A DNA stretch of 64,000 nucleotides from assembly GCA_004020875.1 (NCBI GenBank), contig SAPZ01000008.1:217222-281221 (forward strand). The letters run 5' to 3'. The stretch is from Mesorhizobium sp. GTDB lineage: Bacteria; Pseudomonadota; Alphaproteobacteria; Rhizobiales; Rhizobiaceae. Positions 17,483 through 25,841 of this stretch are shown piece by piece. The notes below the pieces were generated by a model, which did no database searches, was not told the origin of the DNA, and worked only from the letters and a program-made list of their open reading frames with translations. Every line of letters begins with the position of its first letter. Position 1 is the stretch's first letter. The position numbers and the translations under genes are program-made.

Positions 17483-19672
17483 ATGACGACTAAAGTTCTG
17501 GACAACGGGGCGGAGCGCTTCGCCACCGCGGGCGGCGTGACGATCACCCGCGAACGGCACGACAGGCCCTATGAAGGCGCGATCGATGCCTATGTCGACG
17601 GCCTGAATTCACGCCGCGGCGCGGTGTTTTCCTCGAATTACGAGTATCCGGGCCGCTATACGCGCTGGGATACGGCCATCATCGATCCGCCGCTGGCGAT
17701 TTCCGCACGGGGACGCACGATGCGCATCGAAGCGCTGAACACCCGTGGCCAAGTTTTGCTGCCGGTGATCGGCAAGACGCTCGGCGAGCTGAGCGAAGCG
17801 ACGATCGCCGAGACATCGAAGACGCTCATCCGCCTTGATGTGGCAAAACCCGGCCGCGTCTTCACCGAGGAGGAGCGCAGCCGCGTCCCGTCAGTCTTCA
17901 CCGTGCTGCGCGCCATCACCGCTTTGTTCAAGACCGCGGAGGACGCCAATCTCGGCCTCTACGGCGCCTTCGGTTATGATCTTGCCTTCCAGTTCGACCC
18001 GGTCGACTACAAGCTCGAACGCAAACAGAGCCAGCGCGATCTGGTGCTGTTCCTGCCCGACGAGATTCTGGTGGTCGACCACTATTCAACCAAGGCCTGG
18101 ACCGACCGCTACGACTATTCCGGCGACGGTTTTTCGACCGAAGGCCTGGCTCGCGATGCTCATGCCGAGCCGTTCAAGGCCGCGGACCGTATCCCGCCGC
18201 GCGGCGACCATGAGCCGGGCGAATATGCGAACCTGGTGCGCCGGGCGATGGAGAGCTTCAAGCGCGGCGACCTGTTCGAGGTCGTCCCTGGACAGATGTT
18301 CTACGAGCGCTGCGAGACCCAGCCCTCCGACATCTCGCGCAAGCTGAAATCGATCAACCCCTCGCCCTATTCCTTCTTCATCAATCTCGGCGAGAACGAA
18401 TATCTGATCGGCGCCTCGCCGGAGATGTTCGTGCGCGTCAACGGTCGCCGCGTTGAGACCTGCCCGATCTCGGGCACCATCAAGCGCGGCGACGACGCCA
18501 TTTCCGATAGTGAGCAGATCCTGAAGCTGCTCAATTCCAAGAAGGACGAGTCCGAGCTCACCATGTGCTCGGACGTCGACCGCAACGACAAGTCGCGCGT
18601 CTGCGAGCCGGGCTCGGTGCGCGTCATCGGCCGCCGCCAGATCGAGATGTATTCGCGCCTGATCCACACGGTCGACCACATCGAGGGGCGGTTGCGCGAA
18701 GGCATGGACGCCTTCGACGCCTTCCTCTCGCACGCCTGGGCCGTCACCGTCACCGGCGCGCCGAAGCTGTGGGCCATGCGCTTCATCGAGCAGAACGAGA
18801 AGAGCCCGCGCGCCTGGTATGGGGGCGCAATTGGCATGGTCAATTTCAACGGCGACATGAATACCGGCCTGACTCTCCGCACCATCCGCATCAAGGACGG
18901 CATCGCCGAGGTGCGCGCCGGCGCCACGCTGCTCTTCGACAGCGTGCCCGAGGAAGAAGAAGCCGAAACCGAACTGAAGGCATCCGCCATGCTCTCCGCC
19001 ATCCGCGACGCCAAGACCGGCAACGCGACCGGAACCGAGCGCACCACCGCGCGCGTCGGCGACGGCGTCAACGTACTGCTCGTCGATCACGAAGACTCCT
19101 TCGTCCACACGCTGGCCAACTACTTCCGCCAGACGGGCGCCAACGTCTCCACCGTACGCACGCCAGTGCCGGAGGAAGTCTTCGACCGGTTGAAGCCAGA
19201 TCTCGTCGTGCTGTCGCCCGGCCCGGGCACGCCGACCGATTTCGATTGCGCCGCAACCATCAGGCGAGCGCGCAGCCGCGACCTGCCAATCTTCGGCGTC
19301 TGCCTCGGCCTGCAGGCGCTGGCCGAAGCCTATGGCGGCGAATTGAGACAGTTGCACATCCCCATGCATGGCAAGCCATCGCGCATCCGCGTCTCGAAAC
19401 CCGGCATCATCTTCTCGGGGCTCCCCAAGGAAGTGACCGTCGGCCGCTACCATTCGATCTTCGCCGATCCGGTGCGGCTGCCCGACGGTTTCGTCGTCAC
19501 GGCCGAGACCGAGGACGGCATCATCATGGCCTTCGAGCATCGCAAGGAACCGATCGCGGCGGTGCAGTTCCATCCGGAATCGATCATGACGCTCGGCCAC
19601 AATGCAGGCATGCGCATCATCGAGAACATTGTCGCGCATCTGCCGCGCAAGGCCAAGGAAAAGGCCGCGTAG
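17483..19672 (+). CDS. trpE(G): Anthranilate synthase, fused components I and II
   Basis: A 729-residue fusion that converts chorismate and glutamine to anthranilate, the first step of tryptophan synthesis. Residues 1-520 or so are the chorismate-binding TrpE part ([43 protein letters not shown]). From about 530 the TrpG glutamine amidotransferase follows: [31 protein letters not shown], the nucleophile Cys in [13 protein letters not shown], and the catalytic His and Glu in AVQFHPESI. Fusion and length are typical of rhizobia. The start at 17483 follows GGAG. Expression is controlled by the trpL attenuator just upstream. Confidence 0.97.
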   Translation: MTTKVLDNGAERFATAGGVTITRERHDRPYEGAIDAYVDGLNSRRGAVFSSNYEYPGRYTRWDTAIIDPPLAISARGRTMRIEALNTRGQVLLPVIGKTLGELSEATIAETSKTLIRLDVAKPGRVFTEEERSRVPSVFTVLRAITALFKTAEDANLGLYGAFGYDLAFQFDPVDYKLERKQSQRDLVLFLPDEILVVDHYSTKAWTDRYDYSGDGFSTEGLARDAHAEPFKAADRIPPRGDHEPGEYANLVRRAMESFKRGDLFEVVPGQMFYERCETQPSDISRKLKSINPSPYSFFINLGENEYLIGASPEMFVRVNGRRVETCPISGTIKRGDDAISDSEQILKLLNSKKDESELTMCSDVDRNDKSRVCEPGSVRVIGRRQIEMYSRLIHTVDHIEGRLREGMDAFDAFLSHAWAVTVTGAPKLWAMRFIEQNEKSPRAWYGGAIGMVNFNGDMNTGLTLRTIRIKDGIAEVRAGATLLFDSVPEEEEAETELKASAMLSAIRDAKTGNATGTERTTARVGDGVNVLLVDHEDSFVHTLANYFRQTGANVSTVRTPVPEEVFDRLKPDLVVLSPGPGTPTDFDCAATIRRARSRDLPIFGVCLGLQALAEAYGGELRQLHIPMHGKPSRIRVSKPGIIFSGLPKEVTVGRYHSIFADPVRLPDGFVVTAETEDGIIMAFEHRKEPIAAVQFHPESIMTLGHNAGMRIIENIVAHLPRKAKEKAA

Positions 19673-19674
19673 GG

Positions 19675-20625
19675 ATGATGACCGAGGCGCTGGACACGAC
19701 GATGGCCGCGGCGAAAGCCGCGACCAGGCAGAAGGTCGCAAGGCTCGCCTTCTGGTCGATCGTCGTCGCTTTGGTCGTGCTCGCCCTCAAGGTGGCCGCC
19801 TGGTATATCACAGGCTCCGTCGCGCTCTATTCGGATGCGGCGGAATCGATCGTCAACGTCATCGCGTCGGCCGCCGCCTTCTGGGCGATCCAGGTCAGCT
19901 ACAAGCCCGCCGACCAGGACCATCCCTTCGGCCATCACAAGGCCGAATACTTCTCCGCCGTTCTTGAGGGCGTGCTGATCGTAGTCGCGGCCCTTCTGAT
20001 CCTCAACGAGGTCTGGCAGTCCTGGCAGCATCCGGCCCCGCTCGAGCGGCCCTGGACTGGCCTCGCCGTCAACAGCTTGGCGACCATCGTCAACGCGATC
20101 TGGGCCTGGACTCTGATCCAGGTCGGCCGGAACGCCAAGTCGCCGGCCCTCGTTGCCGACGGCCAGCACATCATGACCGACGTGGTGACGTCCGTTGGCG
20201 TGCTCGGCGGCCTTGTGGGCGCGGTGCTCACTGGTTGGCAGATCCTCGATCCGGCATTGGCCGTGATCGTAGCGCTCAACATCTTGTGGCAAGGCTGGCA
20301 TGTCATCGGCTCGTCGATGAACGGCCTGATGGACCGCGCTGTCGACAACCACGAGCACATGCAGATCCGCGACATCATCTCGGCCAATTCGAAAGGCGCG
20401 CTCGAGGTGCATGACCTGAAAACGCGCATTGCCGGACGCGCCACCTTCATCGAGTTCCACCTCGTCGTCGACGCCGACATGACGGTCGGCGCCAGCCATG
20501 TCATCTGCGACCGCATAGAGGACGCGCTGAAGGCCGAAATCCCCTCGGTGCGCGTTACCATCCATGTCGAGCCAGACGACGAGGCCAAGCTGCCGAAAGG
20601 CACCACCGCGGTGCCTTTCGCTTAA
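19675..20625 (+). CDS. Cation diffusion facilitator family transporter
   Basis: A 316-residue CDF exporter of divalent metals, driven by proton exchange across the inner membrane. About six membrane helices occupy residues 22-205. The metal site residues are in SDAAESIVNVIASAAAFWA (helix 2) and DGQHIMTDVVTSVG (helix 5), and a histidine-containing loop (DQDHPFGHHKAEYFSA) follows helix 2. The C-terminal cytoplasmic domain (about 225-300) has the usual ferredoxin-like metal-sensing fold. It starts 2 bases after the trpE(G) stop, so read-through co-transcription is likely although the functions are unrelated. The metal (Zn, Co, Fe or Mn) cannot be told. Confidence 0.9.
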   Translation: MMTEALDTTMAAAKAATRQKVARLAFWSIVVALVVLALKVAAWYITGSVALYSDAAESIVNVIASAAAFWAIQVSYKPADQDHPFGHHKAEYFSAVLEGVLIVVAALLILNEVWQSWQHPAPLERPWTGLAVNSLATIVNAIWAWTLIQVGRNAKSPALVADGQHIMTDVVTSVGVLGGLVGAVLTGWQILDPALAVIVALNILWQGWHVIGSSMNGLMDRAVDNHEHMQIRDIISANSKGALEVHDLKTRIAGRATFIEFHLVVDADMTVGASHVICDRIEDALKAEIPSVRVTIHVEPDDEAKLPKGTTAVPFA

Positions 20626-20658
20626 AGCACCACCTTGAAGTTAGCCGGAGCCTCCCAA

Positions 20659-20848
20659 CTTCGTCATTCTAGGGCGAAGCAGGAGCGAAGCTCCGTCGTG
20701 AAGACCCTAGAATCCATGCCGTTGCCTTTGCCAGGGCGTGCAACGGAGTAGAATTCTGCACCGTTTCAACGCTTTAAGCGTCACGGCATGGGTTCCATGG
20801 TCTGCGCCGCATCGCTGCGCTCCTAAGTTCCGCCATCGAATGACGAAG
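20659..20848. repeat. MITE-like intergenic repeat with 11-bp terminal inverted repeats
   Basis: A 190-base segment bounded by CTTCGTCATTC (20659-20669) and its exact reverse complement GAATGACGAAG (20838-20848). Inside are further pairs: TCTAGGG (20669-20675) with CCCTAGA (20705-20711), and a near-palindrome around ACGCTTTAAGCGT. There is no coding capacity. I recall similar sequences as abundant non-autonomous repeats in Mesorhizobium. It lies between two convergent genes, ending 7 bases from the stop of the secreted protein gene. Confidence 0.7.
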
Positions 20849-20854
20849 CGCTAG

Positions 20855-21955
20855 TTACGGAGCGCAGGCCGACTGCGGCATAGGCTGCAGCCGATAAACC
20901 TTGTCGTCGGATTTCGTCTTACCGCCCGTCGCCTTCGAACAGAGATCGACAACAGCCACCGCACTGTTGGGATTGGCCAGCATCATAGTGCCGTTGGGGC
21001 CGCGCTTGAGGAAAATCTCCTTCTGCGAGATGTCGCAGGCAAAGTCGCTCATCTTCGAACTGGCAGAGCAGCGCCACTGATCGGCCTCGCCCTGGCAGGA
21101 ATAGGTCTGCGTGACCTTCTTCCCTTTCTGCCTGGTCGTCACCGAAATGGCGATATCGGCGCCGTCGGGCCAGTTCGCGGCATCGCCGCCGGCGGCGAAG
21201 GAGGCAAGTTCGACGGGTCCGCGGAAGACGCGGATCGATTGCGTCAGCTGGTTGGGATGTGTTTTAAGATGCGCGTCATCATAGTCGCGCCCGAAGCAGA
21301 AAGGCTGGTCAGGCTTAAGCCGAACGCGCAGTGGATCTCCCCGCGTAGGATCGATCGGATCGATGCGCGCGAACTCCGCCTTGCAACTGTCGGCCGGCAT
21401 GGGGTCCAGCTTGAAATTGTCATCCTCGCTGCCCAGCGCCTGCCTGTTGTACTCGGCTTTGCCGAGATCCTCCTCCGCGCCAGCGTCGAGATACACGTCA
21501 GGCTGTAGGTTGGAGAGGATCAGCCGGCCCTTGTCGTCGACCTTCAGCATGGCGAGCGTGCGGTCGCAATCCATGCCGCAGCGGATGCCGCTCGCCTTGT
21601 CGCTTGGATCTTCCTTGTTGCACCAGCTGCTTGCCCATTCCGGCTTCTTGGCGCCGCGCACCGTGGTGGTGAGGAAACCGTTATAGGAAGTATCCTGGTT
21701 GGCGGGGGGTTCTTCGTTCGGGTGGCTCACCGGATCATGGCCATAGAAGAAGAAGATGCGCGCCACTTTCTGGTGCGGATGCGCCTTGAGATGGGCGGCG
21801 TCGTAGATGCGGCCGAAGCAGACATCGGCGCCGGTCGGGCTGAGTTCGGGAAGTTTGGACGGCTGTTCGGCGCGCGCCGCGCCGGCAAAAGCGGCAAGAG
21901 CGGCACAAAGCGCTACGCCCGCCATGGTCCTCGCCACCTTGGTTCTCGATGACAT
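20855..21955 (-). CDS. Secreted Cys-containing protein with internal duplication
   Basis: A 366-residue exported protein. Residues 1-29 are a signal peptide (ending AARA). The mature part consists of two related halves of about 174 residues: CFGRIYDAAHLKAHP at 46-60 recurs as CFGRDYDDAHLKTHP at 220-234, and each half ends with a similar PMPxxxC segment (DPMPADSC near 184-191, QPMPQSAC near 357-364). Conserved cysteines suggest periplasmic disulfides. I recognise no family and no catalytic motif. It is a single gene, with the MITE-like repeat just beyond its stop. Confidence 0.78.
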   Translation of the reverse strand: MSSRTKVARTMAGVALCAALAAFAGAARAEQPSKLPELSPTGADVCFGRIYDAAHLKAHPHQKVARIFFFYGHDPVSHPNEEPPANQDTSYNGFLTTTVRGAKKPEWASSWCNKEDPSDKASGIRCGMDCDRTLAMLKVDDKGRLILSNLQPDVYLDAGAEEDLGKAEYNRQALGSEDDNFKLDPMPADSCKAEFARIDPIDPTRGDPLRVRLKPDQPFCFGRDYDDAHLKTHPNQLTQSIRVFRGPVELASFAAGGDAANWPDGADIAISVTTRQKGKKVTQTYSCQGEADQWRCSASSKMSDFACDISQKEIFLKRGPNGTMMLANPNSAVAVVDLCSKATGGKTKSDDKVYRLQPMPQSACAP

Positions 21956-22054
21956 GTGATCCTCTTCCCGCCGACAGGACCAGGATATGCTAGTCTAGGT
22001 GTGCCGTCTGGACCATGCAAAATCGCGCGAGCGGGCGGGCGAACGGAGGATACG

Positions 22055-22489
22055 ATGCTGCGCCGTGACATTTTCCGTGCCGGCCTTGCCGGCGCTGCTG
22101 GTCTTTTCGGCCTGAGCCGGGCAAACGCGGCAACGAGTGAGGAAAGTCTGAAGGTCGCCTATCACCTCAGCGACACTGACAAGGTCAATTTCGTGCTCGG
22201 CAACATCAAGAACCACTATGAAGGCACTGGCGGCAATGTCGATATTGTCCTGGTCGTGCACGGCCCGGCACTGGCCGCCTTCAAAGCCAAGGGCGCTTCC
22301 GGCGCCATTTCAAGCCGCTTTGCTGGGCTCGTCCAGCAGGGCCTTGTCCCGCAAGCCTGCGGCAACACCCTGCATAGCATGGAGATCACGCTGACCGACC
22401 TGCTGGCGGGCTTCGAGCTTGCTGAAAAGGGCGGCGTTGTGAAGCTCGCCGAACTGCAGCGGCAAGGCTATGTCTATCTCAGGCCCTGA
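22055..22489 (+). CDS. Exported DsrE/DsrF-like protein
   Basis: A 144-residue protein with a Tat- or Sec-type signal (MLRRDIFRAGLAGAAGLFGLSRANA) and a DsrE-like domain: KVNFVLGNIKNHYEG, then DIVLVVHGPALAAF, then a Cys in PQACGNTLHSM. DsrE-fold proteins handle sulfur or small ligands; the exported versions are functionally obscure. The ATG at 22055 follows CGGAGGA with ideal spacing. The next gene, an SDR, starts 85 bases later on the same strand and may be co-transcribed. Confidence 0.8.
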   Translation: MLRRDIFRAGLAGAAGLFGLSRANAATSEESLKVAYHLSDTDKVNFVLGNIKNHYEGTGGNVDIVLVVHGPALAAFKAKGASGAISSRFAGLVQQGLVPQACGNTLHSMEITLTDLLAGFELAEKGGVVKLAELQRQGYVYLRP

Positions 22490-22573
22490 ACGCGACCGCA
22501 CTTGAACACGCCAACACTTGTACGACAGGCCGGCAATGGCCTACGAAAGACGGCAACCCGGAGGACGGCCGAT

Positions 22574-23347
22574 ATGACGACACTTGCCATTCCCGATCTT
22601 GCTGGCAAGGCGGTGCTGGTCACCGGCGCCTCGACTGGCATAGGTGCAGCACTCGCCCGCGCTTACGCGGCGCAGAAATGCCGTGTAGCGCTGCACTACA
22701 ATGCGAGCCGTGCGCCCGCCGAAACCGTGGCCGAATCCATCCGTGACGACGGCGGCGAGGTGTTTCTGGTCCAGGGCGATTTTTCGATACCTGCCGACGT
22801 CGAGCGTGTGGTCGAAGAGAGCGCAAACCATTTCGGCCGGCTCGACGGCCTCGTCAACAATGCCGGCGGCATGCTCGGGCGCGTCGCCTATGCCGATCAG
22901 GACGAAGCGCATTACGACGCCGTGATGGACCTCAATGCCCGCTCTGTCTTGACCGCCTCGCGCAAGGCGATACCGTGGCTGAAGCGCCAAGGCGGATTCA
23001 TCATCAACACCACCTCGATCGCCGCGCGCAACGGCGCCGGCGGTGGCGCCGGCCTCTATGGTTCGTCGAAAGCCTTCGTCTCCAACGTGACGCGCGGTAT
23101 GGCGAAGGAACTGATCGGCTTCGGCATCCGCGTCAACGCGGTGGCGCCCGGCACGATCCTGACGCCCTTCCACGAACGCTATTCGAGCGCCGAGCAGATC
23201 AAGGCGATGGTCGCGACCATTCCGCAGGGACGCGCCGGAACGGCCGAGGACTGCGTCGGCGCCTATCTGTTCCTTTCGTCCGATCTGCTGAGCGGCTACA
23301 TCATCGGCCAGGTGATCGAGGTGAATGGCGGCCAGTTGATGCCGTGA
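22574..23347 (+). CDS. Short-chain dehydrogenase/reductase
   Basis: A 257-residue classical SDR. It has the cofactor motif TGASTGIG at about residues 18-25, NNAG near 95, the catalytic Ser and the Tyr-x-x-x-Lys (YGSSK, about residue 165), and the PG motif of the C-terminal part. Enzymes of this type oxidise or reduce alcohols and ketones with NAD(P). The start at 22574 is preceded by GGAGGACG. It lies between a DsrE-like gene and a small monooxygenase-like gene on the same strand; the substrate is unknown. Confidence 0.88.
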   Translation: MTTLAIPDLAGKAVLVTGASTGIGAALARAYAAQKCRVALHYNASRAPAETVAESIRDDGGEVFLVQGDFSIPADVERVVEESANHFGRLDGLVNNAGGMLGRVAYADQDEAHYDAVMDLNARSVLTASRKAIPWLKRQGGFIINTTSIAARNGAGGGAGLYGSSKAFVSNVTRGMAKELIGFGIRVNAVAPGTILTPFHERYSSAEQIKAMVATIPQGRAGTAEDCVGAYLFLSSDLLSGYIIGQVIEVNGGQLMP

Positions 23348-23398
23348 GCTGGCGATTGCATACTTGATTGAGCGTGCAACCTGGAGGGAGATCATGGC

Positions 23399-23710
23399 AT
23401 GTACGGACTGATCGGCAAGATGCGGGCGGCGCGCGGCCAGCGCGATGCGGTCATGGACGTGCTGCGCGAAAGCACCGCCGCGCTTCCCGGGTGCCTGAGC
23501 TACATCATCGCCACCGATCCCGCCGACGCCGATGCCGTCTGGGTCACCGAAGTATGGACCGACCAGGCGAGCCACAAGGCCTCGCTGCAATTGCCGGAAG
23601 TCCAGGCAGCGATCGCCAAGGCGCGCCCCTTCATCGCCGGCTTCGAATTCCAGATCGAGACCCATCCGGTCGGCGGCTTTGGACTTCCTGCGCCGGAAAA
23701 GGCCGGCTGA
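23399..23710 (+). CDS. Antibiotic biosynthesis monooxygenase (ABM/YgiN-like) domain protein
   Basis: A 103-residue protein with the dimeric alpha-beta barrel pattern of the ABM family: MYGLIGKMRAARGQRDAV at the start, then ALPGCLSYIIATDPADADAVWVTEVWTD and a helix ending in KARPFIAGFEF. Related proteins oxidise quinols or act as cofactor-free monooxygenases. A strong GGAGGGAG site precedes it; the ATG at 23399 is the one in frame. It follows the SDR gene by 51 bases, so the two may form a small detoxification operon. Confidence 0.8.
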   Translation: MYGLIGKMRAARGQRDAVMDVLRESTAALPGCLSYIIATDPADADAVWVTEVWTDQASHKASLQLPEVQAAIAKARPFIAGFEFQIETHPVGGFGLPAPEKAG

Positions 23711-24024
23711 CCGCCTCGACACGGATTGTCCGCGAAAAGCGGGTTCGCATTTGTCTGCGTGAGGTCTGAGAGCCGGACATGGACTCTTCGCCGGAGCAAC
23801 CATACCAGGACCAGGAGCCGGCCGAGCGCATGGCGACCAGCCCGAGTGGCATGGACAGCGCGCCATCATCGCCGCCGCGGCGCGGAACGTCGACATCTCC
23901 TTCGTCATGGCATTGCAGTCGGCAAGCGTCCTGCTCGTGCTGTTCATTGGGCCAAGCGTAGCCAGGCTGGTGGCGCGAAACGTCAGGGCCTGATCCGCGC
24001 TATTGCAAGGCGGGAGCGAGGAAA
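23711..24024. other. Gap with degraded coding sequence
   Basis: The 314 bases between the monooxygenase and the next SDR hold no intact gene. A 60-codon frame from 23779 has Ser/Pro-rich, non-protein-like composition. Its second half in another frame looks like a membrane-protein tail (see the pseudogene at 23850). Confidence 0.5.
23850..23993 (+). pseudogene. C-terminal remnant of a membrane protein
   Basis: Read in the frame ending with TGA at 23993, this stretch gives AARNVDISFVMALQSASVLL followed by VLFIGPSVARLVARNVRA. That is a hydrophobic helix with flanking basic residues, like the last helix of an AbrB-type or similar transporter. No start codon or upstream domain is present, so it is probably a leftover 3' end. 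The family suggestion is weak. Confidence 0.3.
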
Positions 24025-24795
24025 ATGCCGATGAACCGTCGCGTGAATGCCGTTGATCTTTCCGGCCGCGTCGCTGTGGTGACCGGCGGCGCGCAAGGCA
24101 TCGGCCTTGCGGTGGCGCGGCGCCTGTTGTCGTCGGGCGCCAGCGTGGCCATCTGGGACGTCGACCAGGCCGCAATGGCCAAGGCCGTAGCCGAACTCGC
24201 TCCTCTTGGCCGGGTCGAGGCCATCCTTTGCGACCAGTCGCAGATCGAGGCCGTCGATCGCGCCGCCACCGAGACCGAGCGGACGCTTGGCCCCGTCGAT
24301 CTTCTCGTCAACAATGCCGGCATTGCCGGGCCGGCGGCGACCGTGGTCGACTACGATCCCGCCGCCTGGCGCCAGATCGTCGATATCGATCTCAACGGCG
24401 TCTTCTATTGCTGCCGGCGCCTGATGCCCGGCATGGTCGCGCGCAATTACGGCCGTGTCGTCAACATCTCCTCGGTGGCCGGCAAGGAGGGTAATCCCAA
24501 CGCCGCCGCCTATTCGGCCGCCAAGGCCGGCGTGCTGGCGCTGACCAAATCGCTCGGCAAGGAGCTCGCCGGATACGACATCGCCGTCAACGCGCTGACG
24601 CCCTCGCCCGCGCGCACCCGCATTCTGGAGCAGCTCACCGAGGCCCAGGTCGCCTACATGCTCGGCAAGGTGCCGCGCGGCCGTTTCGTCGAGGTCGAGG
24701 AGGCGGCCGCCATGATCGCCTTCATGCTGTCGGACGAGAACTCCTTCACCACCGGCGCCATCTTCGACCTCTCGGGCGGTCGTACCACCTACTGA
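24025..24795 (+). CDS. Short-chain dehydrogenase/reductase (3-oxoacyl-ACP reductase-like)
   Basis: A 256-residue classical SDR with TGGAQGIG (about residues 21-28) for the cofactor, NNAG near 95, and the catalytic Ser, Tyr and Lys in NISSVAG and YSAAKAG (about 145-170). The overall pattern is that of FabG-like or sugar/2-deoxygluconate dehydrogenases. An ATG at 24031 has better spacing from the GAGGAAA site than the one at 24025; the difference is two residues. It is followed by a convergent LysR gene, so it forms a single unit. Confidence 0.88.
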   Translation: MPMNRRVNAVDLSGRVAVVTGGAQGIGLAVARRLLSSGASVAIWDVDQAAMAKAVAELAPLGRVEAILCDQSQIEAVDRAATETERTLGPVDLLVNNAGIAGPAATVVDYDPAAWRQIVDIDLNGVFYCCRRLMPGMVARNYGRVVNISSVAGKEGNPNAAAYSAAKAGVLALTKSLGKELAGYDIAVNALTPSPARTRILEQLTEAQVAYMLGKVPRGRFVEVEEAAAMIAFMLSDENSFTTGAIFDLSGGRTTY

Positions 24796-24809
24796 CCACC
24801 CCCGGGGAT

Positions 24810-25697
24810 CTATCGCCCGGCAGCAAGCCGCTCGGGCAGGAAATCGACGAAAACGCGCACCTTCGGCGAGAGGTGGCGGTTGGACGGCCATAGCATGCGG
24901 AACTGACCGCGGCCGTCGACATGATCGTCGAGCACGGTTCGCAGCCTTCCGTCATGCAGCCCCTCCCGCACCAGGAAATCGGGCATGCAAGCTATGCCGA
25001 GCCCGGCTAGCGTCGCGCCCTTCAGCGCCTCCATGTTGTTGCATGTCAGCATAGAACGGATCTGCGGCGCGGCGCTTCCGGTGATGAACGGCCATTGCAG
25101 GAGCCTGCCGCTGTTCAGGAAACGGAAATGGATGCCGAAATGCGCCGGCAGATCCGCCGGCGTGGCTGGGGTGCCATGCCGATCGAGATAGGACGAGGCC
25201 GCGCACAAGATCATGCGAAAGGGCGCGACCGGCCTCGACACCAATCGTGAATCGGGCAGCTCGCCGCTGCGGATCGCGACGTCGATACCCTCTTCGATGA
25301 CATCGACGATGCGATCGTTGAAATCGATGTCGAGCTCGATCTCGGGATAGCGGGCCATGAATTCCGACAGCACCGGCAACAGCAGGTGATAGGTGACGAT
25401 CGGAGTCGAGATGCGCAGCCGCCCATGCGGCGTCTCGCGTGTCCGCGACAGCATCGCCTCGGCGTCGTCGATGTCGTCGAGAATGCGGCGTACCCGCTCG
25501 TTGAACAGCTTGCCCTCCTCGGTCAGGCCGATGCGCCGCGTGCTACGCTGCAGGAGCCGCACCCCGAGCTCCTGCTCGAGCCGGGCGACGCTCTTGCCGA
25601 CGGCGGAAGCGGAGATGCCGAGCGCCCGCCCCGCGCTGACGAAACTGCCGAACTCGGCGGTGCGGGCAAAGGCAAGAAGGCCGTTGAGACGATCCAT
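24810..25697 (-). CDS. LysR-family transcriptional regulator
   Basis: A 295-residue LysR protein with the N-terminal helix-turn-helix (MDRLNGLLAFARTAEFGSFV ... SAVGKSVARLEQELGVRLL) and an effector-binding domain from about residue 90. It is of the subgroup often found divergent to transporter or dehydrogenase genes. The divergent neighbour is an MFS exporter starting at 25842, and the 144-base gap holds inverted repeats (25723-25761) fit for LysR binding. It therefore probably regulates the exporter. Confidence 0.9.
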   Translation of the reverse strand: MDRLNGLLAFARTAEFGSFVSAGRALGISASAVGKSVARLEQELGVRLLQRSTRRIGLTEEGKLFNERVRRILDDIDDAEAMLSRTRETPHGRLRISTPIVTYHLLLPVLSEFMARYPEIELDIDFNDRIVDVIEEGIDVAIRSGELPDSRLVSRPVAPFRMILCAASSYLDRHGTPATPADLPAHFGIHFRFLNSGRLLQWPFITGSAAPQIRSMLTCNNMEALKGATLAGLGIACMPDFLVREGLHDGRLRTVLDDHVDGRGQFRMLWPSNRHLSPKVRVFVDFLPERLAAGR

Positions 25698-25722
25698 CGT
25701 GTGAATCCATTCGAGCGTTTCA

Positions 25723-25761
25723 TTCCGGTATAACTGGAGATTTAATACTATTTTGCCGGAA
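25723..25761. promoter_or_regulatory. Candidate LysR binding region for the MFS gene
   Basis: TTCCGGTAT (25723-25731) is mirrored by ATAC (25745-25748) and CCGGAA (25756-25761), giving nested inverted repeats GTAT-N13-ATAC and TTCCGG-N27-CCGGAA between the divergent LysR and MFS starts. Confidence 0.4.
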
Positions 25762-25841
25762 ATGTCGCTGCCCTATCTTTTGGTGCGATCGGCGCCGCCA
25801 GTGAAGGCATGCCGGCAACCCCGTCTCGGATAGGAAAATCC

